64,000 nucleotides of DNA from Bdellovibrionales bacterium. Its GTDB lineage: Bacteria > Myxococcota > XYA12-FULL-58-9 > SYDY01. The stretch's first letter is position 1; each line of letters starts with the position of its first letter. The DNA lies in contig SYDY01000098.1 in NCBI GenBank assembly GCA_005801425.1, positions 20,058 through 84,057 of the forward strand, in the 5' to 3' direction. This document shows, piece after piece, positions 27,626 to 36,200 of the stretch. The position numbers and the translations under genes are program-made. A model generated the notes under the pieces. That model made no database searches and had not been told where the DNA came from. It saw only the letters and a list, made by a program, of their open reading frames with translations.

Positions 27626-27641
27626 GATACCCTAATTTTTT
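27620..27641 (+). terminator. Rho-independent terminator overlapping a stop codon
   Basis: AATTAGG, ATAC loop, CCTAATT, then TTTT: a 7-base stem with a short T tract. The stop codon of the lipoprotein gene lies inside the stem. Confidence 0.55.
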
Positions 27642-27675
27642 GCTCCACCAAGCCTGATCTCTTAAGCTCACCCAT

Positions 27676-28440
27676 ATGCCATCAGAAAATCATGAACGGC
27701 GCATTCTTTTGCCTTTGACACTTTTAATTGCGGCGCTTTGGATCCCCGCGACGGTCGATTATCTGCTGATGCGTTGGATGCTGATTGGGCTTGGCATGGC
27801 GTTTGGCCTGACCATGGCGGTTACCGCTGCGCCGAGCACTTCGTTAACACGCTGGCATGCTGGACTTTTCATTATGTATTTGGTGCATCAATTTGAAGAG
27901 CACGGTGTGGATTTTCTCGGTCGACATTACGCGTTTATCGACGACATCAATAAAACCATGGGTGCCAAACTGGGTTGTGGTGATGCGTTGCTATGCCCTA
28001 TGACACCCTATGCCATCATGATGGTCAATACGTGGGTGGTGTGGCTTCCCATGGTGCTTGCATTGTTTTTGGGTGAACGTCGCGTGGGCATTGGTATCAT
28101 CGCCGCAGGTGTCCCCGCGGTGAATGGACCTGTGCACATTATTTCAAGTATCATTCATCAAGAATACAATCCTGGTGTTGTCACATCCATCATTCTATTT
28201 GTCCCTATTTGCATTGCATATTACCGCATGGTTCAGCCGCTGCTTGAAAATCCCCGACGCATGATCATGTTGAGTGTTTTCTACGGTGTGATTGTGCATG
28301 TGTTGTTGATGGGCCTTGCCAAACCCATTTTGGTGGATCACCGCCTCGATGCGCATTTCTATGGCTTGGCCATGTTTCTTTTAGGATTCTTACCGGTAGT
28401 GATGGGTGCACGTGGAATTACAATTCGCCGCGTCGTGTGA
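27676..28440 (+). CDS. HXXEE-domain membrane protein
   Basis: A 254-residue polytopic membrane protein of about seven helices. It contains the diagnostic HQFEEH (H-x-x-E-E-H) in LFIMYLVHQFEEHGVDFLG, followed later by VNGPVHIISSIIHQEYNPGV with further conserved Asn and His residues, matching the HXXEE family. Members are of unknown function; the conserved His and Glu suggest metal binding in the membrane. The aminopeptidase frame begins within or just after its stop codon, so the two genes are probably co-transcribed. Confidence 0.8.
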   Translation: MPSENHERRILLPLTLLIAALWIPATVDYLLMRWMLIGLGMAFGLTMAVTAAPSTSLTRWHAGLFIMYLVHQFEEHGVDFLGRHYAFIDDINKTMGAKLGCGDALLCPMTPYAIMMVNTWVVWLPMVLALFLGERRVGIGIIAAGVPAVNGPVHIISSIIHQEYNPGVVTSIILFVPICIAYYRMVQPLLENPRRMIMLSVFYGVIVHVLLMGLAKPILVDHRLDAHFYGLAMFLLGFLPVVMGARGITIRRVV

Positions 28441-28454
28441 TATGCGATCTCGTC

Positions 28455-29735
28455 ATGTTGGATGCATCCAAAGCACGAAATGCGGCGCTCGATCTTCTCA
28501 CTTATATTCATCAAAGTCCGACACCTTTTCACTGTGTCTCCGAAACAGCGAAACGTGCACAATCGGCCGGTTTTCTCGGTTTGGATGAAAAATCCGCATG
28601 GAAGCTTGACGATGGTCAGGCGTATTTTGTGACGTGTGACGGTTCTATCATCCTTTGGCGTATGGGAACAGTGCCGGTGGAAAATGCAGGATTGCGCGTG
28701 ATAGGCGCGCATACCGATTCTCCCAACTTGCGTGTGAAACCTGTCATTGACGTGCAACATGCAGGATATGCCCAAGTGGGTGTTGAGCCCTATGGAAGTT
28801 TGTTACTGCATACGTGGCTTGATCGTGAGTTGGGTGTGGCAGGACGTGTGGTGTCGCGTACTGACCAAGGATTGGCTTGTACATTGGTGCGTATTGATCA
28901 ACCCTTGTTTCGCGTGCCATCGCTCGCCATTCACTTGGATCGCAATATTCGCGAGGAGGGCGTTAAACTCAATCCGCAAGATCACATGCAACCAGTCATC
29001 GGTTTGGAAGGCCCCAATAAAAATATGTTGCGGGAAATGGTCGCGGAAGCGGCTGGTGTCGATTCTTCAGCAATTTATGGTTTTGATTTATCGTTGTTCG
29101 ATCTTAATCCACCCTGTTTGGGTGGTGTGGACGAGGCATTTATTTTCAGTGCGCGCCTCGACAATCAAGCGATGTGCCATGCTTCATTGTCAGCGTTGCT
29201 CGCCGCACCCGCATCGGCGCCAACGCACATGGTTTGTTTGTACGATCACGAAGAAGTGGGAAGTGGATCCCATGCGGGGGCGGGCGGAGCATTGGCAGAA
29301 CGTATCATTGAGCGTCTCATGCCGACACCCGAGAAAAAAGCGCGTGTGATAAGTCAAAGTTGGCAACTCTCGGCTGATATGGCCCACGCTGTGCATCCCA
29401 ATTACGAACACCGTCACGAACCTGATCACAGGCCGCGCATGGGCTTCGGACCGGTTGTGAAAATAAATACACAACAACGTTACGCCACATGTGGGCAAGG
29501 TGAAGCCTTGTTTGCCGCGCTGTGTGCCGATGCAGGTACTGTGTGCCAGAGGTTTGTGGTACGCTCCGATTTGCCCTGTGGAAGCACCATAGGGCCTATT
29601 ACGGCGGCGCGCTTGGGGATCCGTACGATTGATGTTGGAAATCCTATGTTGTCGATGCACTCGATCCGTGAGCAAGCGGGGAGTGCCGATCATGGCGTGA
29701 TGATCGATGTCATGACTAGATTTCTCGCATCATGA
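28455..29735 (+). CDS. M18-family aspartyl aminopeptidase
   Basis: A cytosolic zinc aminopeptidase that removes N-terminal acidic or other residues. The product of about 426 residues shows the M18 metal and catalytic segments: VIGAHTDSPNLRVKPV, FIFSARLDNQAMCHASL, MVCLYDHEEVGSGSHAGAGG and the C-terminal IDVGNPMLSMHSIREQAG with the last His ligand. The ATG at 28455 gives a start close to homologues (LDASKARNAALDLLTYIHQS); a GTG at 28437 overlapping the previous stop is the alternative, and neither has a ribosome site. No functional link to the HXXEE gene is known. Confidence 0.93.
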   Translation: MLDASKARNAALDLLTYIHQSPTPFHCVSETAKRAQSAGFLGLDEKSAWKLDDGQAYFVTCDGSIILWRMGTVPVENAGLRVIGAHTDSPNLRVKPVIDVQHAGYAQVGVEPYGSLLLHTWLDRELGVAGRVVSRTDQGLACTLVRIDQPLFRVPSLAIHLDRNIREEGVKLNPQDHMQPVIGLEGPNKNMLREMVAEAAGVDSSAIYGFDLSLFDLNPPCLGGVDEAFIFSARLDNQAMCHASLSALLAAPASAPTHMVCLYDHEEVGSGSHAGAGGALAERIIERLMPTPEKKARVISQSWQLSADMAHAVHPNYEHRHEPDHRPRMGFGPVVKINTQQRYATCGQGEALFAALCADAGTVCQRFVVRSDLPCGSTIGPITAARLGIRTIDVGNPMLSMHSIREQAGSADHGVMIDVMTRFLAS

Positions 29736-29779
29736 TTTTGCGCTCGCTTATTTTTACAAAATAGCCTATATGACACCAA

Positions 29780-31495
29780 ATGAAATTGTTTACAGATGCA
29801 TTTTTATGCATTGTTTTTTGTTCTGCGTTGGGTGCATGCCATCCAGGCAATCTCGCATCGGAAGCAATTTCTGACGATGGATCCCACGACTCCGATACCC
29901 TTGTTGATGGCAATCTTTACGACCCAAACACAGCAGACGACAGAGCGAACAACAGCATTGCGTATCTCGGTGGTGCAGGGGGCTGTACGGCCACGTTGAT
30001 CGCACCCCAGGTGTTGCTCACGGCTGGCCATTGCGCACCCGATCCAGACGGTGTTGGTCAAGAATATCTGGTGGGGTTTCCTGCACCGTTGAGCGCTGCA
30101 AAGGACAGTCTCTATCGCGCAACCCATACGCTGGGAAAATATCCTGTTTTTCTCACAGTCGCCCATGAGCGCGTGGCGCATCCCGAATGGAAGGGCTGTG
30201 TTGGGGAGTTTAAATATGTCGATGTGGGTACACAGTTTGCTACACAGTGTGCCGATGGCACTCAGAGTGCCCGTGGTAAGCTGTATCTCGAAGATCTCTG
30301 TGATAGCATGCGCAGCGGAACAAGTGGCAATACGCGCCTTGCGGGTCGTGCAGCGTGCGAAACAAGCGCCAATGGACGTTTGACCGATGACGGTATCACG
30401 TGCGCGTTATTGGGTTTTTCCATCATGCTGCAACCAGTCAACCGCGATGCGTACCGTGGAATAAACGACAAAGCGACATTCGAGGCGACCTACGCCCATG
30501 ATATGCTTGCGCTTCGCAATGCGATTATTCCGAATCGTGATGATTTGGTACATGCTGAGTCGGTGACGTGTTCTATGGGTGATGGATCTATTGCACGTGT
30601 GGGTTACGATATTGCACTTATTAAACTCGATGCCCCGATGCCTTCCGATGTGAACCCAGAGCGCGTTTTGAGCCAATGCAGTGCCGAACGTGTTGTTGCC
30701 AATACGCCTGTTCTTGTGTTTGGTTTTGGTGCAACGGTCACCGATATTCTCTGGCGCTTAAAGTTTCCATCCGAGCTTAATCCTATTGAAGATGAGAAAC
30801 CTTTTGGATTGTATACGGGACTTGGTTTGGTGGATTCGGTGTCGGAACATCTTCTTGCGATCCAAGGTGGACGTTTTTACAACATGCCAGGTCAGTGTCC
30901 GGGTGATTCTGGAAGTCCAGTGATGATGGCTGCATCGGGAGGCAAGCGCCGCGCAATCGCAGGGGTGACGTCAACGTCGCGTGAATTGGATGGATTCTGT
31001 CTTTTAGGTGCCGATTACACACGCGTGCAGACGCACAGTGGTTGGATCAAGAACACCGTCGCAAACTTTCGTGATGCAGCGCTGAAAGAGGATCCAGCAA
31101 ATGCCGCTGCAATTCAACGTGCATTCGCTTTGGATACAGAAGCATGCTGCGGTGATGGGTTTGTTGATTCAGGTGAACGTTGCGATGGCAATTGTCCAAC
31201 ATCTTGTGATGATCATGATATCAAAACAAAAGATGCATTGGTGGATGTTGGAACGTGTCAAGCACGTTGTGTGTACATGACCATCGAATCGGTTCGATCT
31301 GAATCGGATGGATCTGAGTCGGTTGGATCTGGATCGGTCCCCTCCGGAACAGTCATTTCTGAATCGCCCACCTCGGATGGAGGTGGCGGATGCAATACGG
31401 TCGGCAGCAATTCTTTGGGTAGTGTGATTTTTATGATTACATTGTCATCTCTTGTATTGAATGGTCGTCGAGGAAAGATAAAGCACTGTCCATAG
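29780..31495 (+). CDS. Trypsin-like serine protease lipoprotein with C-terminal anchor (1 of 4)
   Basis: A 571-residue S1-type protease. The signal MKLFTDAFLCIVFCSALGAC has a lipobox (Cys20). The catalytic triad is complete: His84 in LLTAGHC, Asp277 in GYDIALIKLD and Ser377 in CPGDSGSPVMM. A disulphide-rich module follows (CCGDGFVDSGERCDGNC), typical of myxobacterial Cys repeats, then a Ser-rich linker (SESDGSESVGSGSVPSG) and a tail GGGCNTVGSNSLG, a hydrophobic helix and GRRGK, like a C-terminal sorting signal. It is a tandem duplicate of the next gene and lies upstream of the giant ATPase gene. No ribosome site; a TATATG hexamer ends 7 bases before the ATG. Confidence 0.9.
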   Translation: MKLFTDAFLCIVFCSALGACHPGNLASEAISDDGSHDSDTLVDGNLYDPNTADDRANNSIAYLGGAGGCTATLIAPQVLLTAGHCAPDPDGVGQEYLVGFPAPLSAAKDSLYRATHTLGKYPVFLTVAHERVAHPEWKGCVGEFKYVDVGTQFATQCADGTQSARGKLYLEDLCDSMRSGTSGNTRLAGRAACETSANGRLTDDGITCALLGFSIMLQPVNRDAYRGINDKATFEATYAHDMLALRNAIIPNRDDLVHAESVTCSMGDGSIARVGYDIALIKLDAPMPSDVNPERVLSQCSAERVVANTPVLVFGFGATVTDILWRLKFPSELNPIEDEKPFGLYTGLGLVDSVSEHLLAIQGGRFYNMPGQCPGDSGSPVMMAASGGKRRAIAGVTSTSRELDGFCLLGADYTRVQTHSGWIKNTVANFRDAALKEDPANAAAIQRAFALDTEACCGDGFVDSGERCDGNCPTSCDDHDIKTKDALVDVGTCQARCVYMTIESVRSESDGSESVGSGSVPSGTVISESPTSDGGGGCNTVGSNSLGSVIFMITLSSLVLNGRRGKIKHCP

Positions 31496-31517
31496 AAGTA
31501 GAGTACACTCATCTATC

Positions 31518-33197
31518 GTGTGTGCACTCAAAAACGCAGCCTGTGTTGTGTTGCTCTTTGCGCTGGCCGCATGTCAATCCGTGCATGTTGGATCGCAGTC
31601 TCCCTCAAATACGAAAACCACAGATCCCCTTGTCGATGGGGACCTTTTTGATCCCAATGCTGCAACCCAGTCCAATACCAGTATTGCATACATCGAAGGC
31701 GCAGGGGGCTGTACTGCCACATTAATTGCACCGCAGGTATTGCTGACAGCAGGGCATTGCGCGTTGGGATCAGGGTCTTCGGGGAAAACTTTTTTTGTTG
31801 CGTTTCCGGCACCTGTGACCGCGAAGTCAGGAGGTTTCTACAAGGCAACCCATACGATTGAAGACTATCCCGTGTTTGTGACAGCCGCTCACGATGTTGT
31901 GGCACATCCACAATGGATGGGATGTCTTTCTGATTTTAAAGAGACCAATGTGGGTGATGCATTTAATACGCAGTGTGCCGATGGGTTTCAGGAAGCACGT
32001 GGCAAGCCGTATCTCGAAGATCTTTGCGACAGCATGCGAAGTGGAATAACGTCCAATGACCGTTTGGCTGGGCGAGATGCCTGTGAATCCTCTCAGGGAC
32101 ATTTGACCTATGACGGTATGGTATGCGCGCTTCTCGATTTTTCGATCATGTTACAACCGGTGAATCGGGATGCATACCGTGAGAATGCGGTTGAAGCCAC
32201 ATTTAATGCGACCTATGCCAGCGACATGCTTGCGCTTCGAGATGCCATCATTCCAGCGCGCGAAGATGTATTGCATTCGGAGTCTGTGGTGTGTTCAGTG
32301 GACGGCAGTTCTACGTCGCGCGTGGGATTTGATATTGCGCTGATTAAGCTTGATAAACCGATGCCACCCGAAGTGCGACCGGAACGTGTTTTGAATCAAT
32401 GCAGCACGCAGCAAGTTCTTGCAAATACGCCGGTGTTTGTGGCGGGTTTCGGTGCAACAGTCACCGATATCCTTTGGCGCGCAGAATTTCAGTCAGAACT
32501 CAATCCTGTTGAACAAGAAAAACCCTTTGGATTGTATACGGGGACGGGCCTGGTGGACGCAGTCTCAGAGCATCTTCTGGCGATTCAAGGCGGACGCTTT
32601 TACAACATGCCAGGTCAATGCCCAGGTGATTCTGGAGGCCCGGTGATGCTGGATGCTTCGGAAGGCAATCCTCGGGTTGTGATAGGGGTGGCGTCAACGT
32701 CCCGTGAATTGTTTGGCTTTTGTTTGTTGGGTGCAGAGTACACCCGTGTGCAGCCCCACAGTGATTGGATCAAGAACACCGTGGCAAGCTTTCGTGACGC
32801 AGAAATCAAGGCGCACCCAGAGAATGCTTCAGCGATCGCAAGTGCATTTGCCATGGAAATCGACGCATGTTGCGGCGATGGGATGATTAATACAGGTGAG
32901 CTTTGCGATGACGATTGTCCCGTAGGCTGTGACGACGCTGATGACAGCACGCAGGATACACTTTGGGATGGCGGGACCTGTCAGGCGCGTTGTGTCCATG
33001 CCGCAGTCGAAGTGTCGCCTCGATCAGGCGGATCAGACGAATCGGATCAATCAGAAAAGATCGGAAAAGGCTGCAATACGACAGGCAGCAATTCTTTGGG
33101 CTGTGTATGTGTGTTGCCTGCATTGTGTTGGATTGTCCGGTATAGGCGTCGAATAGGCATAATGCCCATTATTTTGGGGATAAATTGGATACAATAA
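31518..33197 (+). CDS. Trypsin-like serine protease lipoprotein with C-terminal anchor (2 of 4)
   Basis: A 559-residue close paralogue of the preceding protease, colinear throughout, with shared blocks such as GRFYNMPGQCPGDSG and EKPFGLYTG. The GTG start gives MCALKNAACVVLLFALAAC, a lipobox signal with Cys19. The triad is His80, Asp272 and Ser372 (GDSGGP, the canonical form). The Cys module CCGDGMINTGELCDDDC and the tail GCNTTGSNSLGCVCVLPAL...RYRRR repeat the architecture of copy 1. It starts 22 bases after copy 1 and ends 3 bases before the start codon of the 1950-residue protein, so these genes are likely linked in expression. Substrate unknown. Confidence 0.9.
   Translation: MCALKNAACVVLLFALAACQSVHVGSQSPSNTKTTDPLVDGDLFDPNAATQSNTSIAYIEGAGGCTATLIAPQVLLTAGHCALGSGSSGKTFFVAFPAPVTAKSGGFYKATHTIEDYPVFVTAAHDVVAHPQWMGCLSDFKETNVGDAFNTQCADGFQEARGKPYLEDLCDSMRSGITSNDRLAGRDACESSQGHLTYDGMVCALLDFSIMLQPVNRDAYRENAVEATFNATYASDMLALRDAIIPAREDVLHSESVVCSVDGSSTSRVGFDIALIKLDKPMPPEVRPERVLNQCSTQQVLANTPVFVAGFGATVTDILWRAEFQSELNPVEQEKPFGLYTGTGLVDAVSEHLLAIQGGRFYNMPGQCPGDSGGPVMLDASEGNPRVVIGVASTSRELFGFCLLGAEYTRVQPHSDWIKNTVASFRDAEIKAHPENASAIASAFAMEIDACCGDGMINTGELCDDDCPVGCDDADDSTQDTLWDGGTCQARCVHAAVEVSPRSGGSDESDQSEKIGKGCNTTGSNSLGCVCVLPALCWIVRYRRRIGIMPIILGINWIQ
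33190..33195 (+). promoter_or_regulatory. Possible -10 box for the giant ATPase gene
   Basis: TACAAT lies 5 bases before the ATG at 33201, with no Shine-Dalgarno site. This would place the transcript start at or next to the start codon (leaderless mRNA). No good -35 is seen. Confidence 0.3.
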
Positions 33198-33200
33198 ATT

Positions 33201-36200
33201 ATGACCTCATCGAAGGTGCATGACAATGTTTGGGGAGGATCATGGACTTACTCCCCGACAGCTTCAGACGCTCCCAGTGCGCCTTATTTTCCACCTTCTC
33301 CCGATGAGCCGTTTGCTGATGCCATAGAGCATTCGCGCACTTTGGCAGATCCATTAAACCAAGAACATGCGAAATTGTCTCACAAACGACCTGCACCGCG
33401 TTCGATGACTGAGCAAATAATTGATCCCAGTGCACGTTTTTTATTGGCACCTCAAAAAGGTCTTTCCCGATCACAGATTGTAATGTGGCTTGAGGCGACA
33501 GCAAGAAAGCCCATTTGTTTGATCGAAAATACAGATCTGGCAGCCTCCCAGAGTATCCGAAAACAAATTGAAGAAGTTCGCGCGCAAGGCGGCACCTTGG
33601 TTTTGATGGTCGGACCTGGTGGCGTAGAAAATCCGGCCGCATTTCATACGTTAATTGACAATTACGGGGCGACAGGAAAACCCGGTGAACGCGCTTCAGA
33701 TATGCGTGTCGTGGCGGTATTACCAGAAGGTGTATTGCTTGAGGACACCGCATTTGTGAGCAGATTTCGTGCTCGTATTGTAACACATGACAGTGCTCAT
33801 TTTCCTGCTCTGCCGTGGACGAAGCCAAGTGCAGCGCAACTTAAGCAAGCCGATTTACCGCGCGTGGTTGCATGGGAAACCATGGGCTTGCAAGAACGTT
33901 TAGAAAAATCTTTTCGAGAATCGAAAGGTACGTTGCTTGTTAGCGTGCCTGAACCCTCGCAATACACGATGGATCAATTGATTCTACTTGCGCGTGCATA
34001 TCCCAACGTAAAACTTTATGTGCATGAAGGTTGGGATGGCTATGTGAATCGACGTCGGTATGCTTCTCAAGATCCAAGCGTATTGTTTGTGGATGAAAGC
34101 AATATTTCGTCCGCATTTGCACGAGGGACAGGTAAGCTGGGCCAATCATGTTTGGGACCACTTGCCGATCTGCAAAGACCTGCACCCCGGGTACGGGTGA
34201 TTGGCCCTTTATCGGATGCCTCGTGGCAGATGTTGGCAAGTGCACCCAATGCCTGTTGGCCTCCTGATGCTGTGGAGGGGGTGCCAGTGCCTGCATGGGC
34301 AATGGAAGTTTCTCGTGTGCAAGAAGGCGAAAGAAAGCCGCTAACGCCGGAATTTCGTCCGACAAAGTCGTGTGTCATTGTGAGTTCAGAGCCAGCCCTC
34401 GCTGCATGTCATTTGCTTGATGCATTGCCGATAGCACAATGCGTGGGCATTGCGTCGGACACCAGTGTGGGGGCGCTGCTGCAATCTGCGGGGAGAAATG
34501 TCGATGGACAACCTGTTCTTTTCGACACGCCACTTTTGGAAGCCTTGCGAAGGGGTGGGGATATTATTTTACGCATGGATCATGCGCGGGAACTTGCCCA
34601 AGGTTTGGGCTCATTGTTGCTTGATCCTCCATGCGGTCTTATTTGGGGTCGTATTGAAACATTTTCTAAGGCGCGTGTGATTGTTGTATCCAATGATCCC
34701 TTGTTATTGTCTGCGTTGCCTGCATGTGATGTATATACAGACCCTACGATTTATACACCGAAGGCGATTGCCACTGAAGTTTTACGGATGCATGGCATTT
34801 CTGAAAAGGATCCGGATTACAAACAGCTTATCGTCTTATCTGAACAGATCCACAAAGCATTGCAAAGTGATCCCGAAACATTGGCCAGAGGTCGTCGCTT
34901 TGATGCTGCGACCATGGAACGCCTATTGGCCCATCGCGATGTGAATGATCCTTCATGGATGAAAAATGCAATTGTAAGCACCCTGAGTGGTGAATTTGGT
35001 GATCGAAGCGAAGCATATGCGGAACTTCTTTATCATGTGAGCGATCCCAATCAAACTCAGCAGATAGACCCAACCGATATTTTGCGTGTGATCGATGATC
35101 TACGTTCGCCGTTGGAACTTATGCGTTACACGTATCGGATTGCGAATGCTGTATCGCGCAAAGAATACGATGTCGCGATGGCGAGATTTCCTGGCGAACC
35201 CAACAAGGCGTTGGGATGCCTTATCTTTAAATTTCTCCGCGAAGCATCTCGTCCTGGAAGCGATCCATTTCACGTGGCCATATGGATTGCGGATGGCGTT
35301 GGTTTATCTACAGAAGAACGCAAGACGACAAGTTTACCTACTTTTGAGAAGCGTGATTGTTATCAGGACCAATGCAATGCTGTTGTTCGTGCATTGGATA
35401 AAAATGTTGTTTGTGCGCTCATTGGTCCTCCGTGTTCAGGGAAAAGTCGAGCACTTGGTTTATTGAAACAGACTTATCCTCATCATACGCAGTTGAATGT
35501 GGGGAGTTATTCCCATGCCACTGCGTTGGCCCGTGATGTGCAAAAAGCATATGATCAAGGCACTACGCTTGTTGTTCTTGATGAAGCCGATTTGCTTGAC
35601 TTGCGTGGTGTTCTTCCCATGCCACCGGCGGGATGCAAGCTTGTGATTGCAGGGAATGGCTTGCACGATGATCGGGTTCCTCTTCCTGATGGGATCCCTT
35701 TGGTACGGTTTCCAGAAGTACTGTATAGCGATGATTTAAAAGAACGATTTATAGAGCCTGCGCTCGCGCATGTTCGTGCATTGGGACCGCAATGGGTTCA
35801 TGAATCATATCTGAAAGATAATAAATTATCTGGTAGTCAATCGGTTATTATGTCCATGACACATACGCTGCTTGCGGCGCATCGTATCGCATGTTCACTT
35901 GATCGTACTGGACGTGTCACACCTCGATTGTTGCAAGAAGTTTTTCGACGATTGGATGCTGTTGTGGACCAGAGGTGGCGACGAGACGCATTTCATTATT
36001 TATTGGTGGAGATCATCTTTCAGGTGTACTTCGATGGTTTTAGCCGTTCTATTCGTGAATCAATAAAACCTCTTTTGGGTGGTGCGTTTTATTCCCTGAT
36101 TAGGCCCATCGCGCAAGCCAATGTTGCCGATGGGCACCACGCTTATCAAAAGTTTTCAGGTCGTAGTGATGAGGCAGAACGTATTGTAAACCATCTTTGG